A stretch of DNA of 16,189 nucleotides from Cryomorphaceae bacterium (GTDB lineage: Bacteria; Bacteroidota; Bacteroidia; Flavobacteriales; Schleiferiaceae). The stretch is from contig DNWN01000021.1 of assembly GCA_003507115.1 (NCBI GenBank), forward strand, positions 1-16,189, written 5' to 3'. The first letter of the stretch is position 1, and every line of letters starts with the position of its first letter. Under the pieces are notes generated by a model, which did not search any database, had not been told where the DNA came from, and saw only the letters and a list, made by a program, of their open reading frames with translations. Both the position numbers and the translations under genes were made by a program. Positions 7,414 through 14,571 of this stretch are shown here, in pieces.

Positions 7414-7920
7414 ATGACAGCTTCAGATGCCTTTGGATACGAGATTTATCAGCACACCGCATTTCTTCGAACGTTGGCGCTCAAACTGACCCGTCACTCG
7501 GAGGATGCAGAGGACTTGATTCAGGAGACCTTCTACAAAGCAATCAAGAATCAAAGCAGATATCAAGAGGGAACGAATTTGAAAGGATGGCTCTACACCA
7601 TTCTCAAGAACACCTTCATTAACAACTACCGTAAGAAGCGCAACCAGAATACGTATAGCGACGATACGGAGAACCAGTATATCATGGGGTCCATGGCGTC
7701 TGATCGGGCCACAGAGGCCGATAGTCCCGCCGAACTTTCAACCATTTTAGAAAGCATTGAAAGTGTGGAGAAATCCTATCTCGATGCCTTCATGATGTAC
7801 TTTAATGGCTACAAGTATGAGGAGATTGCCCAAGAGATGAACATCCCCTTAGGCACTGTCAAAAGCCGTATATTCCTCGCTCGGAAGAAAATGATGGAGA
7901 AGTTGAAAGACTTCAGATAA
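7414..7920 (+). CDS. ECF-type RNA polymerase sigma factor
   Basis: This 168-residue protein has only sigma regions 2 and 4, the ECF layout. Region 2 (about 20-78) contains [10 protein letters not shown] (31-40) and the [17 protein letters not shown] segment. After an acidic linker, region 4 (about 112-165) contains the helix-turn-helix [18 protein letters not shown] (135-152). It would direct polymerase to promoters of stress or carotenoid genes. No anti-sigma gene is adjacent, so control may lie in transcription by the upstream MerR-type protein, as for LitR/LitS-like pairs (inference). The gene follows a strong promoter and sits 33 bases before crtI. A 9-base-pair hairpin spans its stop codon. 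Confidence 0.9.
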   Translation: MTASDAFGYEIYQHTAFLRTLALKLTRHSEDAEDLIQETFYKAIKNQSRYQEGTNLKGWLYTILKNTFINNYRKKRNQNTYSDDTENQYIMGSMASDRATEADSPAELSTILESIESVEKSYLDAFMMYFNGYKYEEIAQEMNIPLGTVKSRIFLARKKMMEKLKDFR

Positions 7921-7927
7921 GTCTTTC
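7905..7927 (+). repeat. Stem-loop across the sigma-factor stop codon
   Basis: GAAAGACTT (7905-7913) and AAGTCTTTC (7919-7927) form a perfect 9-base-pair stem with loop CAGAT; the TAA stop at 7918-7920 begins at the last loop base. It is followed by CAATCCAATC rather than a T tract, so it is not a standard terminator. It may protect or partially separate the sigma mRNA from the crt genes downstream, which start 27 bases later. Confidence 0.5.
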
Positions 7928-7953
7928 CAATCCAATCTAACTCACCCTCCTAC

Positions 7954-9423
7954 ATGCATGCAATTGTCATTGGCGCCGGTTTTTCCGGCATGAGTACCGC
8001 CGCCTACTTGGCCCAAAAGGGCTATCGCGTGAGCGTGCTCGAAAAACACGACGGCCCTGGTGGTCGCGGACGTCAATGGAAATCACATGGGTTCACCTTT
8101 GACATGGGGCCTTCCTGGTATTGGATGCCCGATGTCTTTGAGACGTTCTTCGGCCATTTTGGCAAGAAACCCAGCGACTACTACACCTTGGAGCGATTGG
8201 ACCCCTCCTACAGCATTTTCTACGAGGATGGCCCGATGACGATTCCGGCTTCCATGGATGAGATGGAGGCGCTCTTTGAGCGGGTCGAGCCGGGTTCGGC
8301 GGTTCGCTTGCGCAAGTTCCTCCAGGATGCGGCCTACAAATATGAAGTGGGCATCAATGACCTCGTGCGCAAACCGTCACGTTCCGTTTTTGAATTTGCC
8401 GATTCTCGCGTACTGAAGGGGATTCTACAACTAGATCTTTTGAGCAATATCCGCTCGTCCATCAAGAAGGTGGTCAAAAACCCCCAACTACAACAGTTAT
8501 TGGAGTTCCCTGTGCTCTTTTTGGGAGCCACGCCGAGCAATACTCCCGCCCTGTACTCATTGATGAATTACGCAGACATGGCCTTGGGAACGTGGTATCC
8601 ACAAGGGGGCATGTATGCTGTGGTCGAAGCTTTTCACCAATTGGCCGTGGAGCAAGGGGCCACCTTCCATTTTGGAAAAGAAGTCACCTCGTTCGGCTAC
8701 CGTCAGGGAGCCATTCATCAAGTTATCTGTGGAGATGAAGTCTTGGAATGCGACTTGGTCGTGGCCAGCGCAGACTACGCCCACGTAGACCAAAAGATAC
8801 TGGCTCCTGCCTACCGCAAGTACAGTCCATCCTACTGGGCCAAGCGCAAAATGGCGCCCTCATCCTTCTTGTACTACATCGGCTTGGATGCTCCGATTCC
8901 TGGAATTGAGCACCATAGTTTGTTTTTTGATGCGCCGTTTGATGTGCATGCAGACGCCATCTACACCGATCCTCGCTGGCCCGAAAAGCCCTTGTTCTAT
9001 CTGAGTGCCGCGTCCAAGACCGACGCGCACGCAGCGCCCGAAGGGGGAGAGGCCCTGGTTATTTTAATTCCGACGGCCCCCGGCCTAGAGGATACAGATG
9101 AAGTCTTAGAGCGATATTTCCACTTAGTTGCTGAGCGCATCAAAGCGCACGTAGGCTTCGACATTCGCGAGCACATCGTGGTCAAGCGCACCTATGCCTA
9201 CCGCGATTTTGTCAAAGATTACCACGCTCATTTAGGCAATGCATACGGCCTGGCGAACACGTTGGACCAAACAGCTATATTCAAGCCTAGTTTGAAAGGA
9301 AAATTAAACAATCTTTACTTTGCGGGTCAATTGACCGTTCCGGGTCCGGGCGTCCCCCCCTGTATCATAAGTGGTGAAGTCGTGGCTCTGGAAATTCAAA
9401 AAGAATACCCCTTGGTGTCATGA
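7954..9423 (+). CDS. crtI: Phytoene desaturase (CrtI)
   Basis: CrtI is an FAD-dependent, membrane-associated oxidoreductase that introduces double bands of conjugation into phytoene, usually giving lycopene. The 489-residue protein starts with the dinucleotide fold A-I-V-I-G-A-G-F-S-G-M (3-13), then V-L-E-K and G-P-G-G-R, all close to the N-terminus as in the family. The C-terminal bacterial-type signature is F-A-G-Q-L-T-V-P-G-P-G-V-P-P (456-469). The ATG at 7954 places the flavin fold correctly. Its stop overlaps the crtB start as ATGA, so the two are probably translationally coupled. Sequence alone cannot say how many desaturations it performs, or rule out a related C30 enzyme, but the partner crtB supports C40 carotenoids. 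Confidence 0.94.
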   Translation: MHAIVIGAGFSGMSTAAYLAQKGYRVSVLEKHDGPGGRGRQWKSHGFTFDMGPSWYWMPDVFETFFGHFGKKPSDYYTLERLDPSYSIFYEDGPMTIPASMDEMEALFERVEPGSAVRLRKFLQDAAYKYEVGINDLVRKPSRSVFEFADSRVLKGILQLDLLSNIRSSIKKVVKNPQLQQLLEFPVLFLGATPSNTPALYSLMNYADMALGTWYPQGGMYAVVEAFHQLAVEQGATFHFGKEVTSFGYRQGAIHQVICGDEVLECDLVVASADYAHVDQKILAPAYRKYSPSYWAKRKMAPSSFLYYIGLDAPIPGIEHHSLFFDAPFDVHADAIYTDPRWPEKPLFYLSAASKTDAHAAPEGGEALVILIPTAPGLEDTDEVLERYFHLVAERIKAHVGFDIREHIVVKRTYAYRDFVKDYHAHLGNAYGLANTLDQTAIFKPSLKGKLNNLYFAGQLTVPGPGVPPCIISGEVVALEIQKEYPLVS

Positions 9424-10256
9424 TGCATCTTTACGACCAGAGTTCCGACCGGATTAATAAGCTGATCACCCGAGCATACAGCACTTCTTTTTCATTGGGT
9501 ATTCTTGGCCTAAATCGTTCTTTGCGAGACCCTATTTACGGCATATACGGCTTCGTTCGGGTGGCTGATGAAATTGTAGACACGTTCCACGGTCATGACA
9601 AGGCGTCCTTACTCAAGCGCTTTTGGAAAGACACGCACATGGCCCTGGACGAAAGGGTCAGCACCAATCCGGTACTACACAGCTTCCAGCGGGTAGTTCA
9701 CACCTACCAAATTGACCGTTCCCTAGTCGACACCTTCCTGGCCTCGATGGAAATGGATTTGGAAGATCGGACGTATACCCAAGCAGAATATGAAAAGTAT
9801 ATCCTCGGTAGTGCGGAAGTCGTAGGTCTGATGTGCCTCAAGGTCTTTGTGGGAGGGGATCAGACCCAATACGAAGAACTCACCCCCTTCGCCATGAAGT
9901 TGGGCTCGGCCTTTCAAAAGATTAATTTCCTTCGGGATGTTAGCGCGGATTACAACGCCTTGGGCCGAACCTACTTCCCCAATGTTGATCTGACTTCCTT
10001 TGACGACGACGCCAAGCGCGCTATTGAAGCGGACATCGCAGTGGACTTCCGCATGGGCTATGAAGGCATCCTGCGTTTGCCCAAGGGTGCACGCTTCGGG
10101 GTGTACATCGCCTACATGTATTATTACGCTCTTTTTCAGAAGATTATGCGCACTCCCTCGAGGCATATCTTCCAATCGCGTATTCGTATCAACAACCCCA
10201 AGAAATACCGCCTCTTTGTGAGCAGCTACCTACGTCACGCCCTCAATCTTCTCTGA
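9420..10256 (+). CDS. crtB: Phytoene synthase (CrtB)
   Basis: CrtB condenses two geranylgeranyl diphosphates head-to-head to phytoene at the membrane surface, feeding CrtI. The 278-residue protein has the two aspartate-rich Mg-diphosphate motifs of the squalene/phytoene synthase family: D-E-I-V-D at 50-54 and D-V-S-A-D at 173-177. The segment Y-S-T-S-F (20-24) and Y-G-F-V-R-V-A-D are also typical. Two adjacent ATG codons exist (9420 and 9423); the first overlaps the crtI stop as ATGA and is chosen. One base separates its stop from idi. No crtE, crtY or crtZ is present nearby, so GGPP supply and ring or hydroxyl additions must come from elsewhere. Confidence 0.94.
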   Translation: MMHLYDQSSDRINKLITRAYSTSFSLGILGLNRSLRDPIYGIYGFVRVADEIVDTFHGHDKASLLKRFWKDTHMALDERVSTNPVLHSFQRVVHTYQIDRSLVDTFLASMEMDLEDRTYTQAEYEKYILGSAEVVGLMCLKVFVGGDQTQYEELTPFAMKLGSAFQKINFLRDVSADYNALGRTYFPNVDLTSFDDDAKRAIEADIAVDFRMGYEGILRLPKGARFGVYIAYMYYYALFQKIMRTPSRHIFQSRIRINNPKKYRLFVSSYLRHALNLL

Positions 10257-10257
10257 T

Positions 10258-10785
10258 ATGACCGAATATGTTATCCTCGTTTCAGCGGACGATCACGAAC
10301 TGGGACGGATGGAGAAAATGGAAGCCCACCAAAAAGGGATCTTGCACCGTGCCTTCTCCATATTTTTATTCAATGAACGCGGAGAAACGCTGCTTCAGCA
10401 GCGCGCTGCAGGAAAATACCACAGCCCCCTGCTGTGGACGAATACATGCTGTAGTCACCCTCGCCAGGGGGAAACCGTTCTTCAGGCGGCTCAGCGTCGC
10501 GTGCGCGAGGAGCTGGGGATTCGCCCCGAAGACATCCACGATTTGCGCCCTGCCTTTCACTTCACCTATCGGGCAGAATTTGACAATAACCTTATTGAGC
10601 ATGAGTTAGACCATGTTGTGATCGGTCAATATGAGGGCTCATGCCAGCCAAATCCCGAAGAAGTCGCCTCCACCCGTTGGGTATCCATGCCCGATCTATT
10701 GACCGATGTAGAAAAATCGCCGGCAAACTACACAGCCTGGTTCAAGATCATCTTGAATGAGTATGTCAAACACCTCCCTCAGTGA
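10258..10785 (+). CDS. idi: Isopentenyl-diphosphate delta-isomerase, type I
   Basis: Idi converts isopentenyl diphosphate to dimethylallyl diphosphate, balancing the C5 units used for carotenoids. The 175-residue protein is a Nudix-fold type I enzyme. It has the catalytic cysteine in T-N-T-C-C-S-H-P (C65), metal-binding H67 and the acidic cluster E-H-E-L-D-H (E114, E116), plus R-R-V-R-E-E-L-G (Nudix-like helix). The early histidines H24 and H30 fit the remaining metal ligands. It begins one base after the crtB stop and its TGA overlaps the next ATG (TGATG), so it is clearly within the carotenoid operon. Co-induction would raise precursor flow when carotenoids are made. Confidence 0.94.
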   Translation: MTEYVILVSADDHELGRMEKMEAHQKGILHRAFSIFLFNERGETLLQQRAAGKYHSPLLWTNTCCSHPRQGETVLQAAQRRVREELGIRPEDIHDLRPAFHFTYRAEFDNNLIEHELDHVVIGQYEGSCQPNPEEVASTRWVSMPDLLTDVEKSPANYTAWFKIILNEYVKHLPQ

Positions 10786-11192
10786 TGATTGCCACCGTTA
10801 GTCGCCATGCGCACTTTAATGCCGCCCACCGTTTGCATGTAGATTCTTGGAGTGAAGAACAGAACACCTCCTTCTTTGGGGTCTGTAATAACCCTTTATT
10901 TCATGGGCACAACTATGAATTAATCGTGGCTCTAACGGGTCCGGTGGATCCGGTTTCCGGATATGTATATGACATGAAGGTCCTGGGCGATCAAATCAAG
11001 GAGCATGTCGAATCCAAATTGGACCACAAAAACTTAAATCTCGAGGTGCCCGAGTTCGCGGAACTAAATCCTACGGCGGAACACATCGCCGCCATCATCC
11101 ATGGTTGGTTGCGCCCACATATTTCACCCGAATTAAAAATTAAAGTAACGCTTTATGAAACTCCCCGCAACTTTGTCGAATTCAGTGATTAA
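10785..11192 (+). CDS. 6-pyruvoyl-tetrahydropterin synthase / QueD family protein
   Basis: This 135-residue protein belongs to the PTPS/QueD family acting on 7,8-dihydroneopterin triphosphate, the FolE product. Zinc ligands are H15, H40 and H42; catalytic Cys34 lies in C-N-N-P-L-F-H-G-H; D80-H81 form the proton relay in L-D-H-K-N-L; E125 lies in Y-E-T. The spacing C-x5-H-G-H and the context C-N-N-P and D-H-K-N-L resemble mammalian-type PTPS, whereas QueD has C-x3-H-G-H. Adjacent folE makes a common pterin route likely; no queC or queE is present. A 6-carboxytetrahydropterin synthase role for queuosine is still possible, since family members can be promiscuous. I chose the ATG at 10785, which overlaps the idi stop (TGATG), over an in-frame GTG at 10782. 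Confidence 0.88.
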   Translation: MIATVSRHAHFNAAHRLHVDSWSEEQNTSFFGVCNNPLFHGHNYELIVALTGPVDPVSGYVYDMKVLGDQIKEHVESKLDHKNLNLEVPEFAELNPTAEHIAAIIHGWLRPHISPELKIKVTLYETPRNFVEFSD

Positions 11193-11247
11193 TGGTAACG
11201 GAAATCAATCTGTTCCTTCACGGCTAAGCTCCGCCTTGTCGAGCCCC

Positions 11248-11838
11248 ATGCATCCAAACGCCTTCGTCTTGAGCGACGATGAAAAAGTCGTCCTCATCGC
11301 GGAGAAATTTGCGGAAATCATGGAGATTATGGGATTGGACCTCAAGGATGATTCCCTGTCGGGCACCCCGGAACGGGTGGCCAAAATGTACATCCATGAG
11401 ACGTTCCAGGGTCTCAATCCACTGAATAAACCGGACATCACGTTGTTCGAGAACAACTATGCCTATGGAGAGATGCTGGTGGAGCGCAATATCACTGTAC
11501 ACAGCACTTGCGAGCATCACTTTGTCCCCATCCTGGGTGTGTGCCATGTGGCCTATTTCGCGAAAGGAAAAGTGGTGGGTTTATCAAAGTTGAACCGCAT
11601 TGTCAAGTTCTATTCCAAACGGCCTCAAGTCCAGGAGCGATTGACGGAGCAGATTGCGGCGGAGCTGAAGCGCTCTTTGCAAACAGAGGATGTGGCGGTA
11701 TATCTAGACGCCGAGCACCTCTGCGTAAAGACGCGTGGCGTGGAAGACTGCAGTTCGTCGACCGTCACAAGCCACTATAGCGGTCGTTTCAAAGACCCCG
11801 ATGTGCGCAATGAGTTCTTGACCGCATTCAAAGGTTAA
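11248..11838 (+). CDS. folE: GTP cyclohydrolase I
   Basis: FolE opens the GTP ring to give 7,8-dihydroneopterin triphosphate, the first step of folate and biopterin synthesis. With the ATG at 11248 the protein has 196 residues. Zinc ligands are C88 and H91 in T-C-E-H-H and C159 in H-L-C-V-K-T-R-G. Other family segments are G-T-P-E-R-V-A-K-M, G-L-S-K-L-N-R-I-V and K-R-P-Q-V-Q-E-R-L-T. An earlier in-frame ATG at 11155 would add a Ser-rich 31-residue tail and overlap the PTPS gene by 38 bases; I prefer 11248 because homology begins at A-F-V-L-S-D, but the longer form cannot be excluded. It precedes the photolyase by three bases. Its product may feed the PTPS neighbour and folate-type antenna cofactor for photolyase. 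Confidence 0.93.
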   Translation: MHPNAFVLSDDEKVVLIAEKFAEIMEIMGLDLKDDSLSGTPERVAKMYIHETFQGLNPLNKPDITLFENNYAYGEMLVERNITVHSTCEHHFVPILGVCHVAYFAKGKVVGLSKLNRIVKFYSKRPQVQERLTEQIAAELKRSLQTEDVAVYLDAEHLCVKTRGVEDCSSSTVTSHYSGRFKDPDVRNEFLTAFKG

Positions 11839-11841
11839 TCG

Positions 11842-13149
11842 ATGGTTCTACACTGGTTTCGCCGGGATCTTCGGCTAGAGGACAATGCGGCGCTAGCCAA
11901 AGCCATGGCAACGGGCCAGCCCGTGCAGCCGGTATTCATTTTTGATACGCACATATTGGATCGTCTGGAGGATGCTGCGGATGCTCGGGTATCTTTCATC
12001 CACCAAGAGCTTACCCGTTTGAGCCAAGAAATTGCGGTTCAAGGCGGTAACCTTTGGGTTGTTTATGGAGATCCAATGGTGTGGCATCAAACATGGGCGG
12101 CCGATCCCGCCATTGAAGGTGTCTTTGCAAATCGGGACTATGAGCCCTATGCTGGTCGGCGAGATGAAGCCGTGGCGCGCATCTATGCTCAAGAGGGCAA
12201 ATGGAGTAAGTGGTCGAAGGACCACGTCCTCATGGAACCCAGAGAGGTCCTCAAGGACGATGGAACCCCGTACACGGTGTTCACACCGTATTCGCGCAAG
12301 TGGCGCACTCACTTCACTCCTGAACATATTCAAGCTTATCCCACGCCCACAGGGGGATGGAATCCTCAGGCGTCCTCGCACACCATGCCCAGTTTGAAGG
12401 ATATGGGTTTTGAAGAGAATACGCAGAAGGTGCCCTCGCGGGAAATTCCCGCGACCGTATTGGCGGCCTATGAAGCGAAGCGAAACTTTCCCGCGCTCCC
12501 CAACGGCACCACACGGCTGGGTGTACATTTGCGCTTTGGTACCATATCCATACGCGCTTTAGCTCGTGTAGCCTACCCGGATCACAGTAAGTTTTTGACC
12601 GAATTAATCTGGCGCGACTTCTATCAAATGATCCTCAAGCATTTCCCGGATAGTCCCTCCAAAGCCATTAAGCCCGCCTATGATCGGATTATGTGGGAGT
12701 CGAATGAGACCCATTTTGAGGCATGGTGCCAAGGAAAAACGGGTTATCCGCTGGTGGATGCCGGAATGCGCGAACTCAACGCGACGGGCTTTATGCACAA
12801 CCGAGTGCGCATGGTGGTCGCAAGCTTTTTGACTAAACATCTTTTATTGGACTGGCGCCTTGGGGAAGCCTACTTTGCGTCCAAACTCTTGGATTTCGAT
12901 CTCGCATCCAACGTGGGTGGCTGGCAATGGGCGAGTGGTTCGGGTTGCGATGCGGCCCCGTATTTCCGAATTTTTAACCCGGCGAGTCAACTAGAAAAGT
13001 TTGATAAGGACTTGAAATATGTGAAGCAGTGGGTCCCTGAATACGGGTTGCCGGAATACCCAGAACCTATTGTCGACCACAAACAAGCTCGTGAGCGGTG
13101 TTTGGCGCGCTATAAGGAGGGTTTGGCGTCTGCGAGCTTGGGACTGTAG
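11842..13149 (+). CDS. phrB: Deoxyribodipyrimidine photolyase (class I CPD type)
   Basis: Photolyase uses FAD and blue or near-UV light to split cyclobutane pyrimidine dimers in DNA. The 435-residue protein has the N-terminal antenna domain (W-F-R-R-D-L-R-L-E-D-N near residue 5) and the C-terminal FAD domain. Active-site E254 and W257 in E-L-I-W-R-D-F-Y correspond to E. coli Glu274 and Trp277. The electron-transfer triad is complete: W361 (G-G-W-Q-W), W338 (L-D-W-R) and W285 (M-W-E-S-N), with the same spacings as E. coli Trp382, Trp359 and Trp306. D-A-A-P-Y-F-R-I-F-N-P follows. It is the last gene of the block. Its 3' end overlaps the convergent minus-strand gene by 40 bases. A cryptochrome signalling role or (6-4) repair cannot be fully excluded, but CPD repair is the best reading. 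Confidence 0.94.
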   Translation: MVLHWFRRDLRLEDNAALAKAMATGQPVQPVFIFDTHILDRLEDAADARVSFIHQELTRLSQEIAVQGGNLWVVYGDPMVWHQTWAADPAIEGVFANRDYEPYAGRRDEAVARIYAQEGKWSKWSKDHVLMEPREVLKDDGTPYTVFTPYSRKWRTHFTPEHIQAYPTPTGGWNPQASSHTMPSLKDMGFEENTQKVPSREIPATVLAAYEAKRNFPALPNGTTRLGVHLRFGTISIRALARVAYPDHSKFLTELIWRDFYQMILKHFPDSPSKAIKPAYDRIMWESNETHFEAWCQGKTGYPLVDAGMRELNATGFMHNRVRMVVASFLTKHLLLDWRLGEAYFASKLLDFDLASNVGGWQWASGSGCDAAPYFRIFNPASQLEKFDKDLKYVKQWVPEYGLPEYPEPIVDHKQARERCLARYKEGLASASLGL

Positions 13150-14543
13150 CCAAAAAGGCCTTTTTCTTTGATAATGGTGTCCACGTAGGTGGGAAGACAG
13201 GCTTCCCAGCCTTCTTCGCCATGTCGAATCTTACGTAGGACTTCTCGGCTCCAAACGTTGAGAATCGAGGGATCAAAGTCCTCAATGTCGCGCATTCGGC
13301 GGTTGTAGAAGAGGTAATCAAAAACAGGCCGGAAGCGCGGGTGCATCTCCACATCCTTGATGGTGGCCACCCCGTCTTCATCATCCTTGCGGAACGGATA
13401 GGCGTAAATAACGAGGTCCTTGGAGAAGATCTTTCCGAAGGCTTCCAAAATGCCGCCGTTCAAATCGCGGTAGTATTTCTCCTCAAAAATCTCTTGTAAG
13501 CTGGGAATACCCATGATGAGCCCCATGCGCTTTTTGGTGTACCCCGAGAAGTAGTCGACCAGTTTGTAGTATTCCTGGTAATTGGAAATCAAGACAGTTT
13601 GCCCAATGGAGCAGAGGATCTCGGCTCGATCCAAGAAATCCTGTTCGTCCAAATCTCCGTCCGTCAGCAGGTTGTTGAGGGTGATTTCAAAGAGCACCAC
13701 CATCTTTTCCTTGTCGACCCGCTTGGATTCAATGAACTTTTGGTAGCCTTTCTTGACCATGTCCATGTTCACCTTCGTAACGGGGCGGAAGGAGCCACGC
13801 ATGGCCAGGATATTCTTTTTGTAGAGCAATTCGGCCGGAAGGAGGTTCTTTCCTTCGGGGCCAAAGATGACCGCATCGGTAAAACCATTCTTGATCAATT
13901 GCAAGGACATCAAGCGATTGTCGACGTGTTCAAAGTCGGGGCCGACAAAATTGATTAAATCGATTTCAATGGCGGAACGCTCGATTCCATCATATAGACT
14001 CAGAAGCAGGGCTTTGGGGTCTTCGTGCATGAAGTGCACCCCATAGATTAAATTAACCCCAAGGGTTCCGATGGTTTCTTGTTGGTGCTTGGCGTCGTTT
14101 TCGAGCAAACGAACATGGATGATAACCTCATTTGCCGCTTTGCCGGGAATGGACTGGAATCGAATTCCAATCCACCCATGCCCTTTAAAGGTTTTGGTGA
14201 AGTTGATCGTAGCTACGGTATTGGCGTAAGCGAAATACGTCTTGGTCGGATGTTTTTCACGCGAAAGGCGATCTTCCAATAGAGTGTATTCATGCCCTAG
14301 CATCTTGCGCAGTCGGCTCTCCGTGACATAACGACCGTCCGTCTCTTCTCCATAAATGGCATCTGAAAAGTCCTTGTCGTAGGCACTCATCGCCTTAGCG
14401 ATGGTTCCGGAAGCGCCTCCCGCGCGGAAGAAATGACGAACCGTTTCTTGCCCCGCGCCGATTTCCGCGAAGGAGCCGTAAATGTTCGAATTAAGGTTCA
14501 CACGGAGCGCTTTTTGCGCCGCAGATAGTACCATGTCTCCCAT
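13110..14543 (-). CDS. Conserved Bacteroidota protein of unknown function (477 aa)
   Basis: I recognise the opening pattern (S-A-A-Q-K-A-L-R-V-N-L, then Y-G-S-F-A-E-I-G-A-G-Q-E and G-A-S-G-T-I-A-K-A-M-S-A-Y-D) as a family widely conserved in Bacteroidota. Database names such as TonB-dependent receptor or nicotinate-nucleotide adenylyltransferase have, as I recall, been attached to it. Neither fits: there is no signal peptide, no TonB box or beta-barrel pattern, and no H-x-G-H nucleotidyltransferase motif. It looks like a soluble cytoplasmic protein with a conserved N-terminal region (about 1-60) and mixed alpha/beta segments. The ATG at 14541-14543 is used; a second ATG at 14532-14534 gives a three-residue shorter form and may be the true start because a TACCTTTG promoter element lies only four bases upstream of the first. 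The 3' end overlaps phrB by 40 bases. Confidence 0.85.
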   Translation of the reverse strand: MGDMVLSAAQKALRVNLNSNIYGSFAEIGAGQETVRHFFRAGGASGTIAKAMSAYDKDFSDAIYGEETDGRYVTESRLRKMLGHEYTLLEDRLSREKHPTKTYFAYANTVATINFTKTFKGHGWIGIRFQSIPGKAANEVIIHVRLLENDAKHQQETIGTLGVNLIYGVHFMHEDPKALLLSLYDGIERSAIEIDLINFVGPDFEHVDNRLMSLQLIKNGFTDAVIFGPEGKNLLPAELLYKKNILAMRGSFRPVTKVNMDMVKKGYQKFIESKRVDKEKMVVLFEITLNNLLTDGDLDEQDFLDRAEILCSIGQTVLISNYQEYYKLVDYFSGYTKKRMGLIMGIPSLQEIFEEKYYRDLNGGILEAFGKIFSKDLVIYAYPFRKDDEDGVATIKDVEMHPRFRPVFDYLFYNRRMRDIEDFDPSILNVWSREVLRKIRHGEEGWEACLPTYVDTIIKEKGLFGYSPKLADAKPSL

Positions 14544-14547
14544 AATC

Positions 14548-14555
14548 CAAAGGTA
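14548..14555 (-). promoter_or_regulatory. Candidate -7 promoter element for the 477-residue protein
   Basis: The minus strand reads TACCTTTG, an exact TAnnTTTG match and identical to the octamer before prfC. Its last base is four bases from the ATG at 14543, so the transcript would begin at or very near that codon. Either the message is leaderless or translation starts at the second ATG (14534). No clear TTG is found 17-23 bases upstream. Confidence 0.45.
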
Positions 14556-14571
14556 TGGTTAAATTCGCAGG

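Noticed and set aside
11893..12528. Minus-strand open frame of 211 codons opposite the photolyase gene
   Set aside because: The plus-strand photolyase has all family motifs in this region; the opposite frame has none and is likely a composition effect.
13599..13958. Plus-strand open frame of 119 codons opposite the 477-residue gene
   Set aside because: It has no start context or domain and mirrors a conserved minus-strand protein.
13110..14543. TonB-dependent receptor or NMN adenylyltransferase as the identity of the 477-residue protein
   Set aside because: No signal peptide, plug or barrel features, and no H-x-G-H motif are visible.
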